Shown one piece after another: positions 10,251-20,847 of a stretch of 64,000 nucleotides of DNA. Source of the stretch: Neorickettsia findlayensis. Lineage in GTDB: Bacteria > Pseudomonadota > Alphaproteobacteria > Rickettsiales > Anaplasmataceae. Location: contig NZ_CP047224.1 in NCBI RefSeq assembly GCF_009856525.1, forward strand, positions 682,001 through 746,000, written 5' to 3'. The notes under the pieces were generated by a model. It was not told where the DNA came from. It made no database searches and was given only the letters and a program-made list of their open reading frames with translations. The first letter of the stretch is position 1; each line of letters starts with the position of its first letter. Both the position numbers and the translations under genes were made by a program.

Positions 10251-11005
10251 TCAAGTGCATCTCTGCCCACATACATCGCAATACGGATCCCTCATGATAA
10301 CTGCATTTCTGAAACGGTTATTAAGAATATCGCAAAAAACAAGTTTGCCTGCTTTTTCTGGGTTAATATGCAAAATCTCCTGAATTACTTTCATTGCTTG
10401 AATACTTCCTATTGCATTGGCTGCAGCACCAATCACTCCACCTTCCTCGCATGAACCTTTAGAACAGGCTTTCGGCTCTTCTGGACAAAAACACCTATAA
10501 CAGGGTGAGTCCTCAGAGGCAAAAGGCTTTAGGACAATAACATACCCAGAATATCCGGTAACTCCCCAGAAACCAAAACTTTTCTTTTTAAAAAACACAA
10601 TTCATTAAGATAGAATCTAGTCTTAAAATTGTCCGTACAATCAACAACTACTTCACATTCTTCGATCACTTCCGGGCAGTTCTGTATTCGCATTGGATAG
10701 CAAGAGATCTTGCAATCCGAATTAAATGCGTTGAGCCTTCTTTTGGCCGCATACACTTTAAGCTGTTGTACCGATAAATTATCAAAAAGAAACTGCCTAT
10801 TCAGATCAGACTCAGAGACCCTATCGAAATCCACAATGACAATTTCACCCAACCCGGCGGCAGCAAGATTGTACAAAACTGAACACCCAAGCCCTCCTGA
10901 ACCAATGACTGCAACCTTCGAGTCAAGAAGTGCATACTGCCCTTCTTTACCAAAAAGACCAAAGTGTCGTAAATACCTACGATTCACAGAACAGCCATCT
11001 ACCAA
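10251..11005 (-). pseudogene. MoeB/ThiF-family adenylyltransferase, one frameshift
   Basis: E1-like enzymes of this family adenylate the C-terminal Gly of small sulfur carriers such as MoaD or ThiS. Visible marks are RYLRHFGLFGKEGQ, the ATP-binding GSGGLG near residue 36, the catalytic Asp segment VVDCTDNFKTR, and two zinc-binding pairs, CYRC and CDVC. The frame breaks in a G4 run (C4 at 10564-10567 on the plus strand); removing one G joins VLVSG to VTGYSGYVIVLKP cleanly. The apparent start is a TTG at 11005. The motifs do not say whether the partner is MoaD, ThiS or another carrier. Whether the break is real or a sequence error is undecided. Confidence 0.75.
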
Positions 11006-11199
11006 AGTGCATTATCCTCTCACCACAAACAGCGGCAAATCAATTATTCTCCGTACTGATGCAAGAAACAACCACGGAACAGCGCACTTGTTCAAGTAGG
11101 ACACTCACTTCACTAAAAAGCTAAAAATCCGAAGAAAGCGAAATAATGTTCAAACAATTGATAACCTGCTATCATACCTAGAGTTGGGACTCTAATTAG

Positions 11200-12200
11200 G
11201 TGAACACTGACGTTATCATAATAGGGGCTGGTCCTGTTGGAATATTTGCAGCTTTTCAGGCTGGTATGTTGGGCATGCAGGTGCACGTGGTTGATTCACT
11301 ATTTCCATCGGTGGACAGTGTACAGCACTTTATCCAGAGAAATTCATATACGATATACCTGGGTACAAACAGATCACTGCTGCCGCGCTTATTTCGAATT
11401 TAGCTGATCAGGCTGAGAGATTTAATCCAATGTACCACACCAGTCAATTTGCAACGCATATGGATAGGTCGGACACATCCTTTACAATAAGAACAAGTAA
11501 GGGAATTGAGATCACCGCCAGAGCAGTCATCATAGCAGCGGGAGCAGCAGCGCGTTCGAGTACAACAGAATTCCAATAGAATCGAGCAACGTTTACGAGG
11601 GAAAATCACTTTTTTATAGCATAAAGGATCCAAGTGTTTTCGCTGGTAAGGTTGTTGCTATAGCCGGTGGCGGAGACTCTGCTGCAGACTGGGGTATGAT
11701 GCTGTCTAATATAGCCAGAAAGGTGTACTTGATACACAGACGTTCGAAGTTTAGATGTTCGGATAGTACATTTGGAAACCTCAAGTCCCTAGAAGAAAGA
11801 GGAAAACTTAAGATACTCACTCCGTATCAAATTACTAGTTTAAGGGAAACAAAGGCCAAATCACTCATGTCGAGCTTAGTGGGCTTACCGGTGAATCGGT
11901 CACCTTAGAGGCTGATTACCTTTTAGCCTTTTTCGGCCTCAAGCCATCGTTACGACATCTCGAGGAGTGGGGCCTAGATATCACTCACCACCGTATTAAT
12001 GTCGATCCACTTACTTGCAGCACAAATATCAATGGCGTGTACGCGGTTGGAGATGTGGCGTATTACGACTCAAAATTAAAACTCATCCTTTCTGGATTTT
12101 CCGAAGCGGCAACTGCGTGTCATCACATCCGCGAAAAATTATGGGCGGAGATGTATACAATTTTCGCTACTCTACAAACATGCACGAAATCTTCAGATGA
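11200..12200 (+). pseudogene. thioredoxin-reductase-like ferredoxin-NADP reductase, several frameshifts
   Basis: The start is a GTG at 11200. The FAD site [14 protein letters not shown] (residues 8-21), the [19 protein letters not shown] block, the NADP site AGGGDSAADW and the C-terminal GVYAVGDVAYYDSKLKLI are all readable, but in changing frames, with breaks near 11310, 11560, 11600, 11860 and 12140. The C-terminus ends at a TGA at 12198-12200 (STNMHEIFR). This enzyme type moves electrons from NADPH to ferredoxin for Fe-S and P450-type chemistry and is common in alphaproteobacteria. Five indels with every active-site motif preserved is odd for a true pseudogene. The gap 12201-12398 after it holds no gene. 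Confidence 0.75.
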
Positions 12201-12398
12201 GAAAGACATGAGCTCCATCCCGGTGGCAGAAACATGTCTTCTAACTGTTCTACCACCAGTGCAAATCGAGGATTAGGGACTGATAGTCCATTGTGAGAAG
12301 GGAGGCTTGCAATATGATATCAGGAGTTAATATCAGGAACCGTCAAAGAAAAAATCTATATTGATACCCCTATAGGCAAAACCCACACCAATCAAACA

Positions 12399-13640
12399 CT
12401 AACAGACCAATTCCTTCAACGTGGATAGGAGTTTTTTGTGTGCAACCGTCATCTGTTGACCAGTCTCCATTATTTTCACAATTAACTCCTTCTTTGAGAG
12501 CTCTTCCTCACCAAGAATGACCGCAACTGCGCTTTTTTCGGCACGTTTCATTCTTGACCTGACACCAAGCCCATAGCACATATCAACACATAATCCCTCA
12601 CTGCGTAGGTAAAATAGTAGTTTTAGCGCCTCTCTTTCTGCAACCTCCCCAATGGGAACAATCGAGATAATCCTCTCATTTGCAGGTGTCCAAACCGTCA
12701 TCGCATCAATTAAGCGTTCAATTCCCGCAGCAAACCCGACTGACTGCACTTTTTTTCCGCCCAAATTCTCTGAAAGTTGCTCATATGCTCCACCTCCCAA
12801 GAGCGCATCCTGCGCACCAAGATCAGGACTGGTACATTCGAAAATTAAACCAGAATAGTAATCTAATCCTCTGACCAATCTATGATCTATAGAAAACTTA
12901 ATATTGAGGAGTTTTAGTGTATCACAAATTGATTCGAACTCCTTGAGAGCATCACTAGTATGGTAATCCAGAATTCTTGGTGCACCCAGGACAATTTCTT
13001 TCTCAGATGGATCCTTTGAATCTAATATTCTCAATGGATTTTTTTTCAACCTGAGTAAACTATCAGCCGAAAGGTGGTCTTTATATTGGAGAAAATACTC
13101 GATAAGTGCAAGCTTATACTCCTCCCGAGTTCTTGTACAACCAAGTGAATTAATGCGTATTTCACATCCTATTCCAATTTCTCTAAGAAACGATGTTGCC
13201 AAAACTACAGCTTCAACAGTCCAAAGATAATGCCTTGATCCGATCCATTCAAAATTCACCTGATGAAATTGCCTATATCTCCCTTTCTGTGGTCTCTCAT
13301 ATCTGAACAGAGGACCAAAAGAAAATAACCGAACAGGTGATTGAACATGCTGAAAATTCTCTACAAATGCCCTGGTTACGGCAGCTGTAAATTCTGGTCT
13401 TAGGCAAATATTGTGATCGCTTTTGTCTTGAAATGAATAGATTTCTTTATTTACTACATCTGACGTTTCACCAAGGTTCCTAATAAAGAGCTCTGTATAC
13501 TCAATGATCGGAGTATCAAGTTCGGTAAACAAATACCGAACCGAAAGATTCTTAGCCACTTGCTCAATGAGATGCATCTTTTCTAGCTGCTCACCAAACA
13601 GATCCCTGGTCCCTTTGACGTTACTGATTTTTATACTCAT
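12399..13640 (-). CDS. hisS: histidyl-tRNA synthetase
   Basis: The protein has 413 residues and is intact. The class II motifs are visible: motif 1 around ELDTPIIEYTELF, motif 2 LFSFGPLFRYERPQKGRYRQFHQ, and the histidine-specific LVRGLDYYSG near residue 257; motif 3 contains FAAGIERLI. It charges tRNA-His. The bolA gene upstream overlaps it by 20 bases (13621-13640), so the two form an operon. It is one of the few genes between 5.6 and 19.9 kb without a frameshift. Confidence 0.93.
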   Translation of the reverse strand: MSIKISNVKGTRDLFGEQLEKMHLIEQVAKNLSVRYLFTELDTPIIEYTELFIRNLGETSDVVNKEIYSFQDKSDHNICLRPEFTAAVTRAFVENFQHVQSPVRLFSFGPLFRYERPQKGRYRQFHQVNFEWIGSRHYLWTVEAVVLATSFLREIGIGCEIRINSLGCTRTREEYKLALIEYFLQYKDHLSADSLLRLKKNPLRILDSKDPSEKEIVLGAPRILDYHTSDALKEFESICDTLKLLNIKFSIDHRLVRGLDYYSGLIFECTSPDLGAQDALLGGGAYEQLSENLGGKKVQSVGFAAGIERLIDAMTVWTPANERIISIVPIGEVAEREALKLLFYLRSEGLCVDMCYGLGVRSRMKRAEKSAVAVILGEEELSKKELIVKIMETGQQMTVAHKKLLSTLKELVC

Positions 13641-13908
13641 CTTCTGTCCATAGTTTCATAGATAGTGCATGCAGGCCAAGTTTGAAGTGCTCCTCAAGTA
13701 TTTTGAAAATCATCCTGTGTCTAGAAATTTTTGATAGACCTCTAAAAGAAGGTGACACAACAACTATTTCGAAGTGAGAATCTTGGGAATGATCAACGTG
13801 GCCTCTGTGACTTTCCGAAATATTTTTTACTTCACAGTAAACAACATCCAAGACATTATATATGGAAGTCTCAATTTGTTTGGATCTAGTACTTTCATCA
13901 ACAGACAT
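13621..13908 (-). CDS. bolA: BolA family protein
   Basis: The start is placed at the ATG at 13908 (MSVDESTRS), which has GAGAAAG in front; a TTG at 13923 would add five residues. The BolA fold is recognised by SHRGHVDHSQDSHFEIVVVS followed by RGLSKISRHRMIFKIL and a C-terminal LHALSMKL. BolA proteins work with monothiol glutaredoxins in Fe-S cluster handling. The loop carries two His that could help bind a shared cluster. The 3' end overlaps hisS by 20 bases. Confidence 0.85.
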   Translation of the reverse strand: MSVDESTRSKQIETSIYNVLDVVYCEVKNISESHRGHVDHSQDSHFEIVVVSPSFRGLSKISRHRMIFKILEEHFKLGLHALSMKLWTEDEYKNQ

Positions 13909-13998
13909 AGCTTTCTCAAACAATTGCTCGATATATAACTGAAAAAGACTACATGAAAAAGAACATTAGCTGCAATGCAATATTGTAAGCTCGCGGTC

Positions 13999-15235
13999 TC
14001 ATATTTTTGAATAACAACACAGAGAACCTAGAGTCAAAAATCCAACAAGAACCAAAGGAATCGCCGCTGAAAGATTATTACCTGTCGTTGCAATAAGAAA
14101 CATTGTAAAAGCAGGCGCCATACCTCCAAAAAGTGCACTGGAAATATTTCGTGAGATCGCAAGTCCTGTATAAAATCTCAGAAGGAAATATTTCGTACAC
14201 AGCAGTACTCACGGGACCTAATGAGAACCCTGTTATTACTACAAATAATATCTTCGCAATAATCATATAACCCAGGCCACCACTCTCTATAAGAAAAAAG
14301 ATTGGATAGGCAGAAACAATCGCAAGTATAGCGGCCAGTGAAAGTATCAATTTTCTACCGAATAAATCAGATAGCAGCGCCGAAAATAACGTTAATACAC
14401 CAAGCAAAAGCAAGAACAGTAAATGTACTAATCCAGCGTTTGTGCCAGATAAACCCACTTTACCCACAAAGTAGACATCTAAGAAAACAAGAAAAAGATA
14501 CAGACTTGTTTCTTCCAAACTGTCTATTCCAATAGCAACAAAAAACGCCTTCTTATACTTCCTGAAGAGCATCGCTATTGGTAGGATGTCGGCTCTAGTG
14601 GCATTCTCAAAGATTGGTGTGTCACTAAGTGTGTTTCTAAAGACCGCACCTAAAACACCCATAAACGTCCTATAAAGAAAGGTACTCTCCAACCCCAACT
14701 TAAGAATGCTTCTTCAGGAATTACATTCTTACAGAGTAGAACTACAACACTGCTCATTGTGGCACCTATCACTGCACTGAGTACCTCAAAACTGCCAAAA
14801 AATCCCCTATATTTGGGAGGACTGCATTCTATCAAAAAGAGTACATTACCAACTTCCCCTCCAAGAGCAAATCCTTGAATTAATCTAATCAAAATGAGCA
14901 AAACAATCGCCAACGTACCAATACTATGATACGTCGGCAAAACCGCCAGCAGGCCCACAGGCAAGAATCATCATCAGAGATAGCAGAACCCCAATTTTTC
15001 TACCGTATTTATCTCCTATGTGGCCAAAAAAAACCGCCCCTATTGGCCTCATCAAGAAACCAACAGCAAACGTTCCAAAAGATGAGAGGAGTTGTGCTAC
15101 TGGGTTAATTTCAGGGAAGAATAAAATATTGATGACGCCTATAAGGTGACCATAAAGTGCATAGTCGTACCACACAAGACTATTACACAGAAGGGTTACG
15201 GCAATTTGTCTAACAAATCCAGACTTCTCGGACAT
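13999..15235 (-). pseudogene. proP: ProP-like MFS transporter (MHS family), frameshifted
   Basis: This is a 12-helix metabolite:H+ symporter of the MHS family, which includes ProP (proline/betaine). The N-terminal helices, the signature GHIGDKYGRKIG, the RLIQGFALGGEVG loop and the second-half loop SDLFGRKL are present. Reading breaks near 14970, 14670 and 14170; the last segment (GGMAPAFTMFLIATTGNN, then LVGFLTLG) ends at a TGA at 13999. The full length of about 410 residues is normal. Rickettsiales often keep several ProP paralogues and lose some, so true decay is plausible here, yet single-base indels with no other damage also fit sequence error. Confidence 0.8.
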
Positions 15236-15555
15236 GGCACACTACCACACAGTAGATCGGACAAACAAGCTACAATCTAGACTCTCCAGATACAGCATGT
15301 TACTAAAGCGAGTCAGAACAAAGACTAAATAACGAAATGAGAAACCACTCTTTTCTTAAGCCAAACTCTAGACTCTAAAAATCCTCGGACTAGAAAGTAG
15401 CTTAAAAAGCTTCACATGTCCATTATTACGTAGAGACAAAGCATTGGTTGTTCCTCTCCGGACACACATTGTGGCTGTCCCCGTTCAGGGTGGATGTGAA
15501 TTGACTAGAGTATAGATAGTCTGCTATCAGTAGGTAAGGCTCTCTTCCCAAATAA
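15236..15555. other. divergent intergenic region
   Basis: This 320-base gap between the divergent proP-like gene and lepB presumably holds both promoters. I see no RNA gene, repeat or convincing ORF in it. Confidence 0.3.
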
Positions 15556-16428
15556 ATGCCACATTCATCAAAAATCCTACGCACACTTAGGGATGCTTAT
15601 AGGAGTAAAACACTTTGGCTGATAATAGGTCTGATACTGGTACGCAGTCTGCTTTACGAACCGTTCATCATACCTTCGGGTTCAATGAAAAAGACACTTT
15701 TGGCCGGAGACTACATAGTCGCTTCTAAGTATGCCTATGGATATAGCAAGTACTCTTTCCCATTTTCCCCACCTTTTATAAGAGGAAATCCAAGAATTTT
15801 CTACGAGCCTCCAAAACGCGGAGATGTAGTAGTTTTCAGAAACCCCCACAAGGACAGCACAAATTACATAAAAAGAATTATCGGACTGCCAGGAGATAAG
15901 ATCCAACTCATTGGCGGCAGAGTGTATGTGAATCACAAACCCATAGAAAGAGCAGAAGATGGAGTTTTTATGGACTCTAGTACACCAGAAGTACAATGCT
16001 TCGTAGAAATCCTGGATAGTAAACTTACATATCCAGTACTACAGAAAACAACTGAGGGACCGGCAAATAATACCGGCACATATCATGTACCACAAGGGCA
16101 TTTTTTCGTCCTTGGTGATAATAGGGATAATTCGACTGATAGCAGATTCCTCGCATCTGTAGGCTTCATTCCAGCAGAGTATTTAGTTGGCAGAGCAGAG
16201 CGTATTATGCTTTCATTTGGTACAACAGAAAACAGCTTCATACCAAAAAACTACGCTTGGAAAGAACGTGGAAATCACTTCGTCCAGAAGAACTGGCCCA
16301 AAAGAAAAGATAAAACCATCCAGAATGGGACTAACGGCTCAAATAGTAAACTTTTGGAACCGTCCCTTTTTTATACTGTGCGACCGACGGAGTCACGTCA
16401 TACATTAATCTTAGAGCCGGGCATTTAA
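15556..16428 (+). CDS. lepB: signal peptidase I
   Basis: The product has 290 residues. A membrane anchor (LWLIIGLILVRSLLY, about residues 20-34) is followed by the catalytic Ser box FIIPSGSMKKTLLAGDYI, the Lys box NPHKDSTNYIKRIIGLPGD and the late box GHFFVLGDNRDNSTDSR. It cleaves signal peptides of exported proteins on the periplasmic side of the inner membrane, here presumably including the TolC and VirB2 precursors. It is intact although neighbours on both sides are frameshifted. It converges on mtaB with only 8 bases between. Confidence 0.93.
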   Translation: MPHSSKILRTLRDAYRSKTLWLIIGLILVRSLLYEPFIIPSGSMKKTLLAGDYIVASKYAYGYSKYSFPFSPPFIRGNPRIFYEPPKRGDVVVFRNPHKDSTNYIKRIIGLPGDKIQLIGGRVYVNHKPIERAEDGVFMDSSTPEVQCFVEILDSKLTYPVLQKTTEGPANNTGTYHVPQGHFFVLGDNRDNSTDSRFLASVGFIPAEYLVGRAERIMLSFGTTENSFIPKNYAWKERGNHFVQKNWPKRKDKTIQNGTNGSNSKLLEPSLFYTVRPTESRHTLILEPGI

Positions 16429-16436
16429 CACAAACA

Positions 16437-17680
16437 TTACACTATAACCTTCCCCGACAGCATTTCTGCATCACTGCAACCCATTATCTTGGTACGTATG
16501 ATGCCAGCATCATTACTTAACGCGCTATCTAGTTTCACTAGACAAAAATTTTCACTCCTTCCAATATCATCTCTCTCAAGTACAAGGTTGTGTATACTAC
16601 CAAGTTGCGCGGCATTAAATATTCGCAAGTTCTCCTTTCCCAATTCTATAAGCTGCTTTGCACGTCTCTTTTTGACTACTCCATCCACCTGAGGCATTAA
16701 GGCAGCCTTCGTCCCTTTTTAGGCGAAAAAGGAAAAACGTGTAGGTATGGAATAGCAAGTCTTTTGATTAATTCGTAACTATTGCGGAACATTTCTTCGG
16801 TCTCTGTTGGAAACCCTACGATTATATCGGCACCAAAGCCAGTTTCCGGACGAACAGCTAAAATCTTCGAATGAAATTCAACAACCTGTTCAGAGTGTGT
16901 CTCCTTTTCATCCGCTTCAGGATAATGGAATCGCCCGACTGTATACTTAAGCAAGTGTGGCATTAAGCGAGTCTCCATAGCAAATAATTCGACAAAATCA
17001 TCACCAAGTTCAGAGACGTCAACAACAGAGATAAACGCAATCTCTTTAGCTCCGGACACCACTAAGAATTTCTTTTAACAAATAAACCAATGCTGGTTTG
17101 CCAAAGAAATCTTTTCCATAATCAGTTATATCAACCCCAGTAAGCACGACCTCATTTATACCAGCAGACCATTTTACGGACTTCCGAAACAATTTTCATA
17201 GCATCTGAAGAACGATTCTTACCCCTGGCAAGAGTGATTGCACAAAAGGCAATCATGATCGCATCCATTTTGAATCTCAAGAAAAGCCCGTTTACGCACA
17301 GTGGAAACCACAGGCATTATCGTGCCAGAAAAAGCAGTTTCAGATGCATTAGTTATATCGGCAACTGCTATCTTTTGCTCGGAAGCATAACTTTCAGCGT
17401 TTAACTTTTCGACATTACCAAGAACTTTAAAAACTCCAGGCATGTGAGAATACACGTTAGGATCAAGTTGGGGACCACAACCAACAACTATGATCTTTTT
17501 TTCAGGTTCTTCTTTGTGACATTTCCTTATCTTCTGCTTTACCTTACGTACAGCTTCATTTGTGACAGCGCAAGTATTAATGATGATAAAATCTCTTCTA
17601 TCTCGGATACCTACAAGATTTTCAATGAGGTCGCTCTCATAAAAATTTAGACGACACCCAAAAGTGATAACTTTCACCAT
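16437..17680 (-). pseudogene. mtaB: tRNA threonylcarbamoyladenosine methylthiotransferase, frameshifted
   Basis: This radical-SAM enzyme adds a methylthio group to t6A37 of tRNAs. The N-terminal domain has FGCRLNFYESD, INTCAVT and VVGCGPQ with the three cluster-binding Cys. The radical SAM site should read CDHDCxFCAIT but is split by an indel near 17245. Further breaks fall near 17168 and 17055 and at a T5 run at 16716-16720 (plus strand); each restores the expected next block (TGVDITDYGKDF, GADIIVGFPTETEEMF, VKKRRAKQLIELG). The start is taken at the ATG at 17680 (MVKVITFGCRLN); an ATG at 17719 would add 13 residues. It is a paralogue of miaB at 57915. Four indels with intact motifs suggest sequence error. 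Confidence 0.8.
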
Positions 17681-17923
17681 TAATTTATCGGAAAAGCTAA
17701 GTAAGTTAAAAGTTATCACCTTTATTGGGACAAAGGATACCCTTGTGAAATTTCATTTCACGCAAAGTCTAGTTTTGCTAGAATACTCAATTCCAGTAAG
17801 ACTAACTAAATTTATCTACAGCCTTGCATTGTTAAAAATTCGACCAAAACTATAATAACTGTTACAAACGGAATGCTAGAGCAACACCAGGAAGCTTCAT
17901 AGCCTGAACTATTTATTTACTCT

Positions 17924-19288
17924 TTGCTACTACTTTTACTTCAACGGAGCGATGAAAAACACAGACTATTAACAGTGTTAGATAAAGTAATTATATACGT
18001 TTCCGAAGAAAGCATTACGCTATTCGAGACAACCAGCGAAGATGGCAACATTATTTCATGTAAAAGCGTAGATCTACAAAAGATCGCGGAGATAGTAAAC
18101 TTCAGCGACGCCACCTGTTATATTGGTATACTGTCCTTCAAAACCTGGTCAGAGGTTCTTTACAAGAGGCTTTCCCTTTATATCGTACATCAATATAAAC
18201 TCCTTATTGAGAAGGACGATACTCGAAGAAGAGTGTGGACACTATGCTTTATGCGAATACTTTTCCAGCAGTAAGACTGCGAATAGATTGTTCTACTCCT
18301 TTGTATGTTCGAATATAAGCCCAGAGATCGAACGATTCATCGATAGTGCTGGTAAGAAGTGCAAGGGAATCTTTTTCCCCTTTTTAGAAATAGGAGAAAT
18401 TTCAAAAAACATATTTGGCCCATTCAACAGGCTACAAAGGGAGAATGTAGTTCTCGTTTACAACCCTACACATACCTTGACTGTTGTTCGACTCACTAAA
18501 GAGCATATCCCCTTAGAAATAGTAAACATAAAACTAGAGCAAAATACCCCAACAAGAATTGGTGGGGAGATATTGCAGAAAATTGAAGATCTTGCCCTCA
18601 GGAAAAGCAGCAATATTGCTGTCATAGCAACCAAAACGATAAACCAAATCATAAAAAGCGAAGAAAAACTTGCTGATATGTTTTTTACTTACACCATACG
18701 AAGCAGCGATACTACTCAAAGTGGAAAAATTCTTTAGAGAAGATGAGGAAAGGGGTGAGTTACTTTCGCTACAAACATACTCCTGGGAAAAACGAAATAC
18801 AGAACATTGCCAAGAAAACATGCACTCAAAGAAAGACAACGTTCTAAGGAAAAAAGCCTTTCTTTAGGGAGCCTTTCATGTTTCTGCTGGTAATCCTAAT
18901 AGTCTTTTTCGGTGAAATAAAATTGCATAACTATGCAAACAAAAACCACGCTATTTCTAAAGAGCTAATCCACCTGGAAAAAGTAATAAGCAAATTGAGG
19001 CTAGATCTCGATAATTACGACGCACAGTCTAAAGAAAAAATAAAGCTCTACAAAGTATTTCAAAGCCCACATAAATCCCCTGTGGACTACTTAAGAAAAC
19101 TAGAAAATCAAGTTTCTCTACAGAGAGTACGCATCGAATATGATGGAGAGAACATAGACCCTGAGAAGCGGATCACCCTATACATTGAAGGGAACGCATA
19201 TGTCGAAACAGCTGCAATAGCGGAGGAGTTAAAGAAATACTATACGAATCATTGCTTAACTTTAAACGGTAAGGTGATAGCACCGTAG
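17924..19288 (+). pseudogene. GspL- or PilMN-like bitopic membrane protein, frameshifted
   Basis: I reconstruct one gene from pieces at 17924-18130, 18123-18680, 18670-18855 and 18850-19288. The last join falls in an A6 run at 18850-18855, where dropping one A gives RKKPFFREPF leading straight into the membrane segment MFLLVILIVFFGEI. The result is a cytoplasmic part of about 310 residues, one transmembrane helix, a coiled-coil-like stretch (ISKELIHLEKVISKLRLDLDNY) and a small periplasmic domain. That plan matches GspL of type II secretion, or PilM fused to PilN. The cytoplasmic part has beta-rich blocks (ENVVLVYNPTHTLTVVRL) that would suit an actin-like fold. The start is uncertain, and so is the family; this is inference from architecture and from the neighbour at 19306. 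Confidence 0.45.
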
Positions 19289-19305
19289 TATGGGAGGAAC
19301 GCACC

Positions 19306-19843
19306 GTGTTCAGATGTTATCTAAGGTATAGTTTGCTTTTATTCTCGTTCCTTCTTTTATGCGGAGCCGCTCTGTACTACAACACGCGTATTTTGGAAGT
19401 TACACATCAGCTAAGACTGAATACGTGGGAAGCCATTAAGCAACAGTCCGACATCGAAAGGGCAAAAGCTGAAATCAGAAAATTAATAACAGAGGATTCC
19501 CTTGCAACACAGATCATCTTCGCAAAACAAAATAGAGAATTTAAACCTTTTGTTTGAACTTATCAGGGATGACTATGACCTTGAAAATTATAATTTTCTT
19601 ATTCAACACTCCATCAGGGTGGATACTGTCAAGCAATCCTCATTCTATGACGTCATCTTAACTGATGTAACGCTCTCCTTCACCGCAGATTCTAGAATGA
19701 GATTCTATATGTTTCTGGATGAAGTGATCAGCAAGATACCAGGTCATGTACACATTAAATCGGTAGCCTTTACGATGATAGAAAACACATTATATGTGGT
19801 TCTAGACCTTGGAATTTATACACTTAGTGTAAAAAACCTTTAA
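19306..19843 (+). pseudogene. GspM/PilO-like bitopic protein, one frameshift
   Basis: A GTG at 19306 with GGGAGGA eight bases upstream starts a short cytoplasmic tail, a transmembrane helix (LLLFSFLLLCGAALYY), a helical stretch, then after an indel near 19530 (in an AAAACAAAA stretch) a globular periplasmic domain of about 100 residues ending at 19843. Total length is near 179. The order 'cytoplasmic-plus-TM protein, then small bitopic protein' is that of gspL-gspM or pilN-pilO. There is no recognisable sequence motif to choose between them. The gap 19844-20009 holds no gene. Confidence 0.4.
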
Positions 19844-20009
19844 TCTACAAAGGGCCATAATTCCAGAAGCGTTAGTATACCAAGAAAAATGCTACAATTA
19901 GAAACTATTAAGTCCTGTTGTTTTGAAGTCTTCCTTATCCGGAATTAGTACCTCCGGTTTTGCTTTCCCTTGTTATTTAGTAAAAGAATGAGTTTTTTAT
20001 CCGTAGATA

Positions 20010-20828
20010 ATGTTGCCAACGTATAGGTTCAAAGGACGGTTTATATTTTTGATTACTGATACTGCGAAAAAAGTAGCAGTAACGGTTCTCAATGAGTATC
20101 TCGGAGAAATAGATCAACAATACATACGCATAAAAACACAAAATACGAACAGAATCTGTGTAGATATCTTAGCTCCTGATAGGAGCGTTCTCATGAAGGC
20201 CCAGATTGTCTTAGATACATCTGCTAAACACGTCCTGCGTGACCCAGAAAGACTACTTTTTGAGTTCTTGTATAATATAACAACCACTATCACTCCTTCA
20301 GATACACTTGCTGAATGGATTTTATCCAAACTCGCTTCACTGCAGGATGAAAACACACCTGGAATAAAAGATCGCTATGAAATGGCAACAAAAACCCTTA
20401 GAGAACTAAAGAGAAAATCGCAGATTTTTGGAATTTTCAGTATTGTTTTTTGCGTATACTTTATTACTGCAGCAACTGCATTAATTGGTGCCGCTCTAAC
20501 CAATAATACTCAACTAAGGAAATACGGCCTACCAACTTTCATTACACTCACGTCTGTGTTTGTTTCTCTAGCAATTGCATTTGCAGTTGCAACGTTTTGT
20601 ATGAAAAAGGAGATAAAGAAAGCAGATGTAGTGTTTAGCAACATACATAGTGAACTACTTGCACTTTGTGAGTTACCAGTAGAAGAATTAGCACAAATGT
20701 GTAATCAGTATCTACAAGAAAAAAAGATGGGAATAGAGCTAGTCAAACCGGTCACGGTACACGAAACCACGCCAGAAGTAACAAGCTTGGGCTCTCGACA
20801 GAACGAGGAGCAGTACGAGCGCCATTAG
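20010..20828 (+). CDS. hypothetical membrane protein with two TM helices
   Basis: I do not recognise this 272-residue protein. Residues 1-135 look soluble with mixed alpha/beta; residues about 140-165 (IFGIFSIVFCVYFITAATALIGA) and about 175-197 (PTFITLTSVFVSLAIAFAVATF) are two membrane helices joined by a short loop; the rest is a helical, charged cytoplasmic tail ending in a disordered Thr/Glu-rich stretch. No enzymatic motif is visible. It converges on hemH, 19 bases away. Its frame is intact, marking the end of the frameshift-rich zone. Confidence 0.7.
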   Translation: MLPTYRFKGRFIFLITDTAKKVAVTVLNEYLGEIDQQYIRIKTQNTNRICVDILAPDRSVLMKAQIVLDTSAKHVLRDPERLLFEFLYNITTTITPSDTLAEWILSKLASLQDENTPGIKDRYEMATKTLRELKRKSQIFGIFSIVFCVYFITAATALIGAALTNNTQLRKYGLPTFITLTSVFVSLAIAFAVATFCMKKEIKKADVVFSNIHSELLALCELPVEELAQMCNQYLQEKKMGIELVKPVTVHETTPEVTSLGSRQNEEQYERH

Positions 20829-20847
20829 GATAATAAAAATATAAGGA

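Noticed and set aside
12305-12450. Possible duplicated tail of hisS
   Set aside because: Short blocks match (aggagtt, aaccgtca) but gaps are needed and the translated similarity is poor; mentioned only as a weak candidate.
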